This document shows, one piece after another, positions 12,501 to 23,774 of a stretch of 64,000 bases of DNA. Location of the stretch: positions 44,122,296 to 44,186,295 of the forward strand of contig NC_037590.1 of NCBI RefSeq assembly GCF_003073045.1, in the 5' to 3' direction. The DNA comes from Pomacea canaliculata. Its lineage: Eukaryota; Mollusca; Gastropoda; Architaenioglossa; Ampullariidae. The notes under the pieces were generated by a model that saw nothing but the letters and a program-made list of their open reading frames with translations, ran no database searches and had not been told where the DNA came from. Position numbers and translations under genes: made by a program. Numbering within the stretch: the first letter of the stretch is position 1; every line of letters starts with the position of its first letter.

Positions 12501-13900
12501 CTGTTCCTGTCTTCTTTTTCTATTATTATAGATTGGTTTATGTTATTCCATTTGTCTGTTAATCGTACTCGGATTTATTTTCCTAAAGGCCCTTTGTTCT
12601 GGAAAAGAATGTTGTTGGCATTACAGAAATAGTTTGATTGCTTCTGTTGAGTCAAATTGAGGACTGAGTGCTGATGGTATGTAGCTAGTGAGAACTACTA
12701 CTCGACAACATGGCCCCAGATAATACAACGACCCGACATTCAGTCTTCTTGCAGACACCTTGTCGCCACATAAAACACGATGTCTAGCGAGTACTGCCGC
12801 CATCATTCTCACACCTTTGTACTCTCTCACCTGCTTGCTTGTGTTTGTTGTGGCTCCCCATGGAAACCTTCAAACGTGTCTTTTGTGAACAATCGACCTT
12901 TCTCCTCGCCGTTAATGTTCGATGTCTATTGTCAGCTGGTGTTTGTCGTCAGATGCTTGTTTGACCAAACCTCACAGGAAATAAATCCTCATTGTTTACA
13001 GGGTCTGGATTAGGGGTTAAACTTATAGCTGGTTGTAAGGAGGGAAATGCATTTCTAAAAAATAAAATAAAAATTCTGCCGAGGTCTAATAAAATTGTAA
13101 AGAACTATAGTCACCAGACGGTTCTGTTCGGGTGGCTATTGAAAGGCTGTCTATGGCTTCGTGAATTATTAATTAATGTATAGCAATTAGTAAAATACAG
13201 AGAGAGAGAGAAGGGACAGAGACTGCAGCACTTCTTGATGTCCTCTTCATCATCATTATCGTCGTTGTCGTCATCATCATGCGGTCCTCTTTTTCCTTCC
13301 TGTTCATTTTTCAACAATTTTAAAACAAACAAACAAAATCTTAAACATTTCAAATTTTCATCAAACATATTTATGCATTTTTTTTTTCAAACCTCAACCG
13401 TGCATATATACAGCAATAAAAGGTTATGTGCCTGCAGTTTCCTTGGCATGTATTAAAAACTTTGTTTTCTTTAATGTTTGGAACCGTTTTCTTTGCTTGC
13501 TTTCTTTGGCAGACTTTGTAACAATGTCAAATAAGGAAACAATTTTTTTTTTTCTGTTCAAGCTTGACACCTCAAAAGCGGATGAGTATCAGCACATACT
13601 GGGGAATCTCAATCACATCATGAACATCCTGTCCCAGCAGCAGTCCACGTCTTTTCGCCAGTCCGTGCGATACCAGCGACCAGAGACCCCCAAGAAGAAA
13701 AACCCAGAAATAAAGTCTCCTCCCTGGCCATCATCCTAGGCAGGGACAAGAAAAGCTTGCGCAACAAGCAACGACTGTCAAGCAACAAGATGGCGTCTGC
13801 TGCCAGGAAGGCGGAAGGAAAGGCCAAGGACAAGGCCACGACTTCCGGTCATGATAAAAAGAATGTGCCGAAGCTGAAAGTGAATGACAGACCTGTGTAA
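9317..13900 (+). CDS. Ankyrin-repeat protein, four exons, frame-interrupted
   Basis: Exons 9317-9478, 9876-10103, 10929-11825 and 13563-13900 have clean GT-AG borders, all in phase 0. Residues from about 50 form at least four ankyrin repeats: GTKFLLDHSVSVNSKND, then GADPFFKDATRGRSVLHWAC, DADGYTALHYAVMGGHLELV and DKLGLTPYLHAKRLGHREVA. A basic helical stretch follows (EWSQIGKFERQRALERHTR), then a Ser/Pro-rich linker and a Lys-rich C-terminus ending KLKVNDRPV. It is probably an intracellular scaffold; the orthologue is not recognised. Reading is interrupted three times. There is one extra base at 11067-11073, inside the ankyrin domain. A compensating one-base shift falls at about 11670-11710. 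A third shift falls in an A/C-rich run at about 13695-13710, without which translation stops at 13739. Because conserved protein continues after each shift and the long exon is 897 nt (divisible by three), consensus indels are more likely than a true pseudogene. Start chosen as the first ATG of the open first exon. Confidence 0.75.
9499..9553. repeat. (TTG)n microsatellite in ankyrin intron 1
   Basis: About 18 TTG units begin 20 bases after the exon 1 donor. In one frame they encode a meaningless poly-valine run. A length change here would sit in the intron. Confidence 0.9.
12210..12373. repeat. Direct repeat with 130-bp period in ankyrin intron 3
   Basis: The 34-base segment starting GATGTTGGTCATCGC and ending CTTCTTCCAG occurs at 12210-12243 and again at 12340-12373, each followed by T-rich DNA. 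Both ends look like 3' splice sites (pyrimidine tract plus CAG). No coding sequence follows either copy. Confidence 0.7.
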
Positions 13901-14170
13901 TGCATCGCGAGTAGAGGACTGTTGTCTGCGAATCTGAAAATGTAACCTGCGCCATGTTGTTTGGTGGGGCTGACTTCCGGTAACAAACCCACTACACTTG
14001 AGAGTATTATTGACAGTTTGTTTATACGTTGGATCGGGATATATCTATATACTGCTTCCTTTTTGTTTTGTTTATGTCTTTTGAGCGCGTTTTACTGCAC
14101 TTAACATTGCTTTAGTCTACAACGAGTGAGAGGTCGCGAGACTACTTTTACCTTTACCTTAGTAACAAAA

Positions 14171-14392
14171 GGGGAAGCGGATAGCGGAGTTGTAGGCGCG
14201 CCGGTTCGATACCCGTGTAGAGCAGCAAACTTTCCTCAGTCAACCCAGCTGTCGATAATGGGTAGCTCCATAGAGGTTTGGTAAGGCAACGAGGGAGAGG
14301 AGACAGGTACAGACCTAACATAAAAGCTGGCCCCGAGAAAAGTGTGGTCTTTAACACTTTACATCCCAACGACCAACAAAGATTAGAGAACG
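14171..14392 (+). mobile_element. tRNA-derived SINE with target-site duplication
   Basis: The head contains an A-box-like stretch (ATAGCGGAGTTGTAGG, from 14181) and a consensus B box GGTTCGATACC (14203-14213), followed by an unrelated body. Flanks repeat ACCTTTACCTTA..GTAAC at about 14150-14170 and 14393-14415, an imperfect 20-base duplication as expected for LINE-mobilised SINEs. A similar head fragment (GTAGCGGGGTAGTGTAGGCG) lies near 57138. Confidence 0.6.
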
Positions 14393-14399
14393 ACCTTTA

Positions 14400-16129
14400 C
14401 CTTAACAGTAACGAAATGAGCTGATAAAGCCTGCTGCCCACCTCCTGGACTGACAAAGTGTTAACTGCCTCACTAAGCAGTTTGACAGTTTTATAAATAT
14501 CCTAACAGCAACTAGGCTGCGACAAGATTTTTATCGGCTTGAGTTTTGCTGTGAGACACCGAAGTCCCTTCCTGACCCCAAGTGGCTGCACTGACAGTCT
14601 GTCAAGAGTAACCAGGGACTTCACTTTCCTTACTTCACAGCCAGGGAGTCATACGTGTAGGGAACAAATTGCCCCCACACAACACTTGTACCCGAACTGA
14701 AAGGCAGGGTGCGAAGGGCGAAGGACAATATGCTTCAGTCAGACAAAATAATGGGCAGTGTGGGGTAGGTATTTCATCACCATTCTGGCCTAGAGAAGGA
14801 GAGTGCCAGATTTTTTTTTTCTTTATAATAAAAGCGACAGAAAATTCGAGATAAGAGACAGGCTGATTGTATATCGAGAGGTAACTTACCTGTTGGTAAC
14901 TGGTTTGTAGACCATTGGCGTCACAGTCTTGGTTCGGTCTGATTTCTAGGTGAGATTTGTACCTGACCCGCACCTTGCCAAGCCGGAGACCAGGTGATCA
15001 AGAGCACGAAGCATTGTTCGCGAATACAAGGTATTGCCTTCACAGAAATGGCCTGATGGGGTATCTGCATGGGTGTGTGTTGGTTCTTATATCATCCTGC
15101 AGGTAATAAGGACTGCTGAACATCGCCATACCCTGGTTACATAATAGCAGAGCCTGAGAACTCTAGTTCCGTTTTTGTGTTTTATTTTTTGGAGGATTGC
15201 TTTTGTTTTGATATTTGTCTGGGGTGATTTTTTGTTTGTTTGGATTTGGGAGATTCTGCTTGTTTCTTTTATTATTGTTTTTGTAATATAAAAACAAAGT
15301 TCTCCTTTTATGTAAAATTGAAGCTGGCATATAGTATCTGAAAGAGTTGAGTGTAACAGGAAAGTGCGACTGAATTTTGAGCTATTGATACTTTTCACAG
15401 GGAGAATGCAAAGCACCACAATTTCAAAAAGATTTCTTTCAAGTGCTAATGAATTCAATGTAACCAAGTTGAGAGTCGATGTTTATCTGGAAAAACAGAA
15501 ATGAGTTTATTTTCTTTCATCCACCTCAAAGACCTTTTCTGAGTCCTCTTTTTGAAAGCCAGTTTGACAGCAGACGAACTTTGTTCTTGTCTGCAGGTTC
15601 AAGATAACGGAACTGGAGGTGTTTGTTATTAGAAAAAGAACAGATATCAAATTTAACTTCTTATGCACTTTGTATCTGTTAGCCTTGCAACCTACATGTT
15701 GTATCTTCAAAGCTCTTCTGTGATCTATGTGTATATATAATCGTGTAAATAGACGATGTAGCATTTATTTAAACCTTTGTAATTTAAGAATCTCAATGAA
15801 AGTCTTCCATGTGACCTAGTATTTTCTTGTGTCTGTGTTTTTGTTGTTGGTTTTTTTTTTAATTTATTTATTTCTCTGTCCTTCCCACCCTTAGTTTGGT
15901 CAATCTGTATGTGTGAATGGTGTCATCGTCCCTCTTTGCCTATCAGGCTACAATCAGGGCTGAGCTTTAGACCTATCTCTGTTACCTGCCCAACTTTTTG
16001 TAGCTCTGTTCAACAACACTGGGGTTTGACAGACTTCCAGTAAAGCAATGATTGAATTTTGGGATACCTCTGTTGTCAATACAGAAAATTTTAATGAACC
16101 TCTGCTGGAGTTAGTACCTTGGTATTAGA
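14400..16129. other. Intergenic spacer
   Basis: No gene or complete element recognised. It is AT-rich with a T-rich patch (15830-15870) and short unsupported reading frames on the minus strand. Confidence 0.5.
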
Positions 16130-16690
16130 CTTTTGACACACATCTGTTGCAAGTAAGGTTGTCCTGGATTTTCTCCATTCTACTGTACGGGTGTGAAGCT
16201 CGGGTCTTGCTCACCGAGATGGAGAGGCAAATCCAGGCATTCAAAACCAAATGCATTAGGAACTGCTCCGAATCTCGTGCAAGGAACACACAACAAACAA
16301 ACAACGCAGTCGTGACCCTGGTGGACCCACAGGAATCGCTTCTACCAACCATCAAATGGTGGAAACATGTCTTGGTTCCGGCTATGTCGCCAGACACGAT
16401 GCACTTCCAGAGACTGTCCTCCTGAGGTTCAGAGAGGGACAAAAGAGGAGGCAAAGAGAAAGAACTGGCTGACCAGTGTGGAGGAATGGACAGGGCTTTG
16501 AAGAGAGATAGCTCGGGAGCACAAGACCTGTCCGGCACCCTCGACACTACTGCGTCTCATCTAGTTACCCCACCTCCCCCGACCACAGGTACCAGCAGGT
16601 CGACGACTCGTGTGTTCGCACCTACATGGAAACTTTCGCTCTACGTTATTATTATTACCGGCGAGATCTATGTGCAGTTTTCGTAAGGAG
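16130..16690 (+). mobile_element. 3' fragment of an RTE-like LINE
   Basis: The translated segment ILLYGCEARVLLTEMERQIQ, followed by IQAFKTKCIRN and, after frame changes, a basic RFREGQKRRQRE stretch, has the order typical of the region downstream of the reverse transcriptase in RTE-type non-LTR elements (YGCE.W ... KCLRR ... RRRGRPR). Catalytic RT motifs are absent, so it is 5'-truncated, and frame changes show it is dead. Ends are approximate. Confidence 0.65.
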
Positions 16691-16699
16691 CAATAAATA

Positions 16700-19060
16700 A
16701 CAATTGTTATTGCCATTTGTGTCCCCTGTTCATACTTTGAAAATGTAAGTGAAGTCTTACATATTAAAAGGAGTGCCAACCGTGTACACAAGCCTGCCTC
16801 AGAATTGTAACGTGAAGGGGCGACTGCTCCACCTGTCTGTTAAATCTTGTTACAGTTCTCGGGAGGGTTTATGTCTCCTTATCCGCCCAGCCGCAAACAT
16901 TAACAAGCAAAGAAGACTTCGTCCGACTTCTACACAACGTGTTCGTGCATGTCTCGCTGTTTGTGCCACCTGATGTGACTTCGCTGTCGGTAAACACCTG
17001 GTTGTACTGCTCATCCAGGTGCCAAGCTAATGTAACAGGCATTTCCTCCAAACATCGCCTGGGTGGCGGCTGCACATTTAAAAGGGTGGCTCGGTCGGGA
17101 GGTCTCGATGTCCGCATTCCAAATTACTAGGTGTGAAACTCCATTACTCGTGGAAGCACGGTCTGGGCAAAGCAGTGACACTTTACCATAATAAAGTTAA
17201 CTTAATCTTCATATGCTAATTCAAGGCCATAGGGCGGGAATGCTAACGGCTCACAATAAACAATCGGCCTTACAGTCACTTGGAAAATTTCCCATTCAAT
17301 GACTAGCAGCCGTTCTGAGGAAATAACTCGCTGCATTCAAATGCTGATTTGAAAATAGATTAGGTTATATGCTTCGAAATATAATTCATTTTCTATATGA
17401 CATTAACATTGAGTTAAATTAAAAAATGAGAACTTTCAAGTTTAAGAAAGTGTCTCACCCGATTAGTGATCATCTTATTGCATCAAAGTTGTACAGAAAA
17501 ATTGTCTGTCTTTAACAGATTTTTAATATAAGCGATTACCCTATGAGGGATTCATACAAATTAAACATGAAAACAGATAAAGTATGGAAGGACCAGGGCT
17601 TAACGACACTTCTAGTAATTCAGTGTAGGCAAGGAAAATATCACGAAATAGGGCGGGGTACACAAAGCCACCCGACGAGAACCAGTTAATAAATCAGATG
17701 GAAAAGTGGCACAGCACACGTGTAGGACAGCAACTCGATCTAACAAGCCGTGAGTCTGCTGATCGAGTTCCAACATGTCAAAGGCACTTTTTGGATGCTT
17801 TGTTTTTAGCTAGAATTAACTATAACAGTAGCCTTCTCCAAGTCTAGTGAATGTAGCGGGAATGTCTCTAAAATAAGCGGCATTGTGTCAAGTCCCATGG
17901 TATATTCTGGCTTAGCATTAAAGCTGTTTTAGCAATGAACAATAAGACTACAAAGACACAGCACAGAACTATGGCAATGGCCTGGTTAAGATGTGCCAAG
18001 TGTCCATCTGAAAGAACATTTTAGTGGAAAGGTTGGATGAGCAGTTCATTCAATAGAGATAATTGTTCTGTGGTTGATAACACTGTATGTAGGGTTTCAG
18101 AAATTTAAACCAAGACAGGAAAATTATGAATCACTAGTTTCACAAGAAGGCAAAAAATCTATTTTGGAAACACAAGCATTTTCACTGAGAGACAAAATCT
18201 GTGATAATAAGTCAAAAATAGTTCTCTTTTAGAATCAAAGTATTATAAGAGAAGCAACAAGAAAACCTAGGTGCTGAAGAATCTGAAGTCACCATACTTC
18301 ACTTTAAAAAAATTAGCAAGAGATTACTTAATGGTCTTTATATGTACATACCTTTTTTACACTAAATTTAAAACTTACAACATAAACGTTTGAAACGCTT
18401 ATGCAGACGTCTATGTAAAAGAGGTCAAAAATGTAGTACACAGATTGAGAGGGAAAAGGATGACCTAATGCTTAAAGCATTGACATCTATACGAGCAGCT
18501 GCACATGCTAGTAGGTTTCAGAATAAACTGGCTTTAGAGCTTAGATCCTGAAGAACATCTCTTCAACTCACTCCCACATCAAGAAAGTGTCTAAAATTGG
18601 TGGTGGGGAATTAGTTTTACGCTGAGGCAGCAACTAAGCTATGTTATGGCAGGGCAGCCAGCCCTGTAAACAGACACCACATGCAAAGAAATAACAGCCA
18701 GCCCGAGACGAGAATTGAACCCTAGACAAACGACGGCGGGCCACCCATCCACAGCTAAGGGAAGACAAGAAGTAATGTTGAGGTAAGAGACTGTATTATC
18801 TCCCCTGAATAGGTTTTGTTTTGTTTTGATTACTTTAATATAAATATAATAGTCATAAAATTTTGTACAGATATTAAGCTATTCGTTCAAATAAATTAAG
18901 TTTACAAACAATTTTCAAATTTAAAAAAAAAATCACATGAAGCGCATGACCGGGAAAAAAGCCACTTCCTGCAGCTATTCCTCGACATTTTTCGCGCCAA
19001 AGGTCACAGTTGTGATGGTGCTCATCGACGTGTATAGGGATATTAGTTCGTGATGGTGCT
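16700..19060. other. AT-rich spacer upstream of COX18
   Basis: No coding gene seen. A probable minus-strand SINE head lies at 18700-18765 (B-box-like GGGTTCAATTCTCGTC, A-box-like TAGCTGTGGATGG). Near 18964 the motif CACTTCCTGC resembles an ETS-family site, common before nuclear genes for mitochondrial proteins, about 100 bases upstream of the COX18 start. Confidence 0.4.
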
Positions 19061-19068
19061 TAAATGCA

Positions 19069-22000
19069 ATGGCATTATTTAGTTTGACTGTGCGTTCAAC
19101 GGTTTGCTCCCATTTTTTATTAAATGGATTACATGTGACAAAAACATTTCAAAATGCAGTTGCCTTTCTGCATTCAACCACGAGGTGGAGCCATCAGCAT
19201 CACAAAGCTCAGCCTTCTAGTTGCGATCGCTTAATAAAAATAAATATACCACAGCACAGTTTGAATTGTGTAAGGACAAACGATGGATTTTTCCAAGTTC
19301 AAAGCAAGAAGCTTTTCAGCTGATACGTACAATAAGTACTTTTCACCTGACGTCGCACCAATAGGATATGCTCAAAATGTCTTGGAATCCATACATTCAG
19401 TAACAGGTAAGTTAATAAATTATAAATACCAAACAAATAATTCACAATCCTGGTCTGAATTTGTGTGTGAGGCTAACTGCTACCCAGCTAAGTGCTCCCT
19501 TGTACTGTGTCATGGATCTAGTCAGAGTGCTAGGACTGGGCGCGTGTGTGGATGAAAGGGTGCGAATGATGGACGTTCTCTAAAATCTAAATGGAACGTG
19601 ATAAATGACGTAAAGTAACGTCAAAAAAAATAGTGACATCAAAAGGGGGTAACGTGAGGAAGCAGCTAGAAGGAGAAGGACGTTAGAGGGCAGATAGAAG
19701 AAGGACGCTAGAAGGCAGAGAGAAGAAGAGGACGTTACATAGTAGATAGAAGAGGAAGAACGTTAGCAAGTGGAAGAAGGTTAGAGAGCAGATAGAAGAC
19801 GGATTGAGTTAGAAGAGATCCTTTGCCAAGACAATGTGCCTCGCGAGTGAGTAGAGATTGAGTGTGATAGTCAAAGAAAAAGCCGTTGTGTTAGTGACTG
19901 TATTATTTTTAGTCAGGATTTGTTCTTTTGAGTTTTCGTTCAGTAAACACGGGCAGACTCATACAGGCAAGTCTTTTTTTCTGAGTGAAAGAACGCGCAA
20001 TTGTCCAACCCGCTGGTGTGTTGTAGAGAGTGAAAGACGAGAGGCACTGGCCGCGGCGTGACATACTGTGGTTCCAGATACCTGTGTAGATAGTGTGATG
20101 AGTCTCATTTGCCCTCAGGAATATACCATACCAAGCTACACTTAAAGTTAGCATTTTTGTTTTGCAATTATCATAAATTTTGGTATATTGAGCATAGCCG
20201 TATGTAAGCGCCGTACCAATAATTTTTATTAGTTCAGGTGTGTTCTATTCTACTGTATTTAACTATTGTCTTTATTTTTCAGGGCTACCATGGTGGGCCA
20301 GTATACTAGTTACCACTGTTCTGCTGCGTAGTCTGGTAACCTTACCACTAACAATTTATTCCATGCATATCATAGCACGAGTTGAGCAGCTCCAGCCAGA
20401 AATAGCAAAATTGTCTCAAGAACTTCGTAGAGAGGTTGCTGTGGCAGTGAAAACGTTTGGATGGGATGCAAAAACAGCCCGTTTTAAATACAATACCACG
20501 GTATGATTAACTTATAATGCGTATTTGTATTCTTTTGAACAAAAAATGATCAGTGCACTCATAAAGAGAAAATTTTTCAATTCAGTAAGTAGGATTCATT
20601 TCAAAAAAATAAAATACTGCAATTATAAATTTTATTTAATATATGAAAAATTTATTGACAGATGCGAAAACTCATCAGAGAGCTGTATATCCGTGACAAC
20701 TGCCACCCTGCTAAATCCTCCCTTGTACTGTGGTTCCAGATACCTATGTGGATCTCTGTCTCATTTGCCCTCAGAAATATGAGTGGTGCCATACCAAACA
20801 ACACTTCAAGTTAGCATTTTTGTTTTACAATTACTATAAATTTCAGTCTATTTAGCACACTGGTACATAAGTGCAACACCTGCTAATTTTTTTTTTAATC
20901 TCTACTTTTTTCACAAAGAAGCTGCACTGGTTTATAAGCCGCAAATATATACAACTTGAAAGCTGTGTTGTAGACATTTCATCTCGTTTTCGGCATGATG
21001 AATGTGTGTGCTTCAATAACTGATCTGAATGCCTTAATTATATGTGGGTTTGATTTAAAGATGTGAACAGTTAACACTTTAGCATGAAGCTCATTGAAAA
21101 AGTAATCAGAATTTGAAAAACATAGTGTGAGCATATATATATACAACATAATGGGCAGAAGTACACCTACACCTTCTCATACCGACATGTAAACTACATG
21201 CTGAGTAATATTTCAGCCCTACGAGTTCTTGTGCCTTTTATTCAGGATGGTGATGGCTGTTGGCAAGAAGGACCTCTGGTAGGCAGTTTTTTTTTTACAT
21301 GGCACTTTGCAGTGCCTGCCCAAGAGCAACTGTTGAAATTTGGGTTTCTTTGTGTTTGGTCTGGGGCATCTTTCTGACTGCATGAAGGTACACGTCAGTG
21401 GCAGCTGTGACGTACCAGTAATTTTATTTACCTGGTGGATGACTCTGTATGGCCTTACCTTGTTTTTGACAAGGAGGTGACCATACCAGGCGGCAGTGTT
21501 AAATGTGAGGATGCTCTTAACAAGAGACCTGTAAACAGTTTCCAGCACCCCAGAGCTGATGTTGAAACTGCACAGTTTCCTCAAAAGATTTGCTGGGCCT
21601 GTCTGTGCACTTGGTTCATATGATCACTGAAGGAGAGCCTTCCATCTTTCACTGTACCAAGGTACTGGCAGCCTTTTGTACCTGCTGTCATTGGATTTGG
21701 ATTGGTGGGCAGAGAGGGGTATTGCCATCTCTTCCATCATGTGCTGTCCCAAAGACCATTTCCATTTTCTGGACATTCAGCTCCAGAAAGCTGTGATCAA
21801 ACCAGTCCTCCAGTTACCCCACACTTACCAGTTACTGTTACAGGGATTTCTCATCTTTGAGGCAGGTTACAAGGGCCATGTCATTGCATGCTTTACAAGT
21901 TTGAGAATAGCATTATTAATGATAGCGTGCTACAGCCGTAAATATTCACATTGTTCGTATGAGCTTTCTTAATGTTCATTTTGTGCACTGCAGATGCACC

Positions 22001-23774
22001 TATTCTTTGCCCTGACCTCCAAGCAGAGGGAACCTTGTGGTTTCCAGATCTGACAGCTCCAGATGTTACATGGATACTTCCAGTTATTCTTGGATTGGCT
22101 AACTTTATAAACATAGAGGTTTGTTTGTAATTTGTTCATAACTGTGACAGCACTTTCGTCATCAGCAAAATGGCTGAATTTGTCGATTCATTCCAACTCA
22201 GTTGCGATTGGTGCATAGTTTGTTAAATATAATTAAATTTTTTGTGAGGGAGAAAAATAAGTCTTGGTGTTAAAAAAAAACATTTTCAGAAGTTGCAAAA
22301 GAAAAATGCAGTGACTACACGGTGAAATAAAATGAGTGTTGGGAAATAACATGCGGCAAATGATGGGTGACAACCATTCATGACGTTTTAACAAAAATTC
22401 CGGCAGTAAGATCTTTTATATGTGAAAATTCTTGATTTTCAAAGGTCTTGATTATGACATTGAAATGTCCATGCGACAGACAGTGATTTTTATTGAGCGA
22501 GTCCACAAATGCTTTCAGCTCTGACCCCGACCCACCTTCCTCACACAATGAGTTTTCCAGCATGTATTTTTGTAAATTAATATTTTGATTCACTTCATTA
22601 GTAAGTGAGTGTTGGTAATTTCTTATCTAAAGTACTCATGGACTTAAAAATGTTTCAAGCTGCTGCATATGAGAGCTTTAAAATAAAGTAGTTTCAGGTT
22701 TAACTTAACAAGCTTAACAGCAATATCTCAAACCTAATTGAAATAGAGACTTATTCTTGTTTTTCTTTTATTACGCATTCATATTATTTTCTGTCCTGGG
22801 TCTCCTCGACAGATAATAAAGTTTGATTTGATTTACATACAAAAATTACTTATTTTTTTAAAAACCTTGTTTTGTATGCCGGTACCTATTTTAGTTGTGG
22901 AATGTGAAGAATGTTTATTGTCGTGATGATTTATTGCAGATGCACAGCTTGCTGTCACAAAAGGCGAGTAAATTTCAGCAAAGCTTGATATGGATCATGC
23001 GTGTTTTCAGCATTTTAATGGTACCCATAGGTGCAGTGGTGCCTAGTGTAAGAAAGGTTTTCTTATTTATGACCTTGGCTTAGTCTCAGTTTATTTAATC
23101 ATCCTGCTCTGTCAAATGTCTGACAGTGGCTTTCTTTTCCGATTTTGTAATTCAGATTCTTCTATGACTTTGAGGAACATGATATTGAACCAAATGTGTT
23201 AATGAAGTGGGGGATGTTTTTCTAAAAGAAAATGAGTAAGGTTACAGTAATGATAATTGTAGAGTATAGATCTTGCATGAAATCATTAATCTGAGATGAT
23301 TGCCATTGCAGCACCATGGGCTGGTGGGGTAGGATTAAAATGTCCTATGTGATATATAGGGGAAAGAGCAAAACCAGCTTTTTTATATATGCCTAGCACC
23401 TTATTTTTGAGTGAAAGCAGTTATTGTAAATGCAGCATTTTCATGTTCAAGAAAGGAAGCAGATAATTTTTATGGGTGATGGATCAGTTAAATTTCACTC
23501 ATTAAAGTAGCATTTGTACAGTTGTGTTTTTATTTTGTGTTATACTTGTTTTTTGTTTTTATACTTGTCTAAGTATATTGTCTGTTTTCATCTTTTTCCA
23601 GTGTATGTGTTACTACTGGGTTTGCTCAAGTTTGTTTGGAGTTGCCCAGAATTTGATGCTCAAGGTTCCAACTATTCGACGTCTTGTACATCTACCTCAA
23701 ACACCAGTGAAAGCAGCACTCCTTTTCAAGACATGTACAGTGCAGCACTGAAAAAATATTTCAGGAAGCAGTGA
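19069..23774 (+). CDS. COX18: COX18, mitochondrial inner-membrane insertase (OXA1/YidC family)
   Basis: COX18 inserts the C-terminal part of COX2 across the mitochondrial inner membrane during complex IV assembly. Six exons: 19069-19406, 20283-20500, 20662-20809, 21994-22118, 22940-23047, 23602-23774; splice phases agree throughout. Family signatures run in order: GLPWWASILVTTVLLRS (membrane helix), LQPEIAKLSQELRREV, then MRKLIRELYIRDNCHPAKSS with PMWISVSFALRNMSGA, LWFPDLTAPDVTWILPVILG, a fourth helix (FSILMVPIGAVVPS) and YYWVCSSLFGVAQNLML. The N-terminus from 19069 looks like a mitochondrial presequence (MALFSLTVRSTVCSHF). It is one frame out from the rest; removing one T from the T5 run at 19287-19291 would join them, otherwise translation starts at 19283. 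A second one-base shift, at about 23697-23708, separates the last helix from the conserved tail STPFQDMYSAALKKYF. Both shifts are probably consensus errors. Confidence 0.9.
19440..20236 (+). pseudogene. Decayed second copy of COX18 exon 3 inside intron 1
   Basis: Sequence at about 19470-19507 (AACTGCTACCCAGCTAAGTG) matches the first half of COX18 exon 3. Sequence at 20064-20236 (GTGGTTCCAGATACCTGTGT onward) matches its second half and the following intron (20728-20895). The copy has lost the open frame: TGTGGATC has become TGTAGATA, giving a TAG. The two halves are separated by the LTR at 19508-20063. It is a local duplication older than the LTR insertion. Confidence 0.75.
19508..20063. mobile_element. 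Solo LTR (556 bp) with TG...CA ends and 5-bp TSD
   Basis: The element begins TGTCATGG and ends GGCGTGACA, so the ends carry the TGTCA/TGACA short inverted repeat typical of LTRs. It is flanked by TACTG on both sides (19503-19507 and 20064-20068). The real exon 3 at 20727-20731 shows the empty site with one TACTG. No internal coding region, primer-binding site or second LTR is present, so it is a solo LTR left by recombination. Its centre (about 19669-19800) holds degenerate repeats of an AGAAGGACGTTAGAGGGCAG-like unit. Confidence 0.75.
21219..21930 (-). mobile_element. Broken non-LTR reverse transcriptase fragment in COX18 intron 3
   Basis: Minus-strand translation shows, across frame changes, DMALVTCLKDEKSL (decayed [YF]xDD box), WFDHSFLELNVQKMEMVFG, QYLGTVKDGRLSFSDHMNQV, then MRKLCSFNISSGVLETVYRS and FNTAAWYGHLLVKNKVRP. 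This is the order of RT palm motifs and downstream region of a LINE. It is 5'-truncated and broken by stops. The same family recurs at 40576-41160. It ends only about 60 bases before COX18 exon 4. Confidence 0.75.

Noticed and set aside
12172..12632. Overlapping Phe/Val-rich plus-strand frames
   Set aside because: They translate T-rich and GTT-rich intron DNA; no start context, domain or splice support.
14171..14220. Possible tRNA gene (A and B box present)
   Set aside because: No acceptor-stem or anticodon-stem pairing, and it is followed by a SINE body with flanking duplication.
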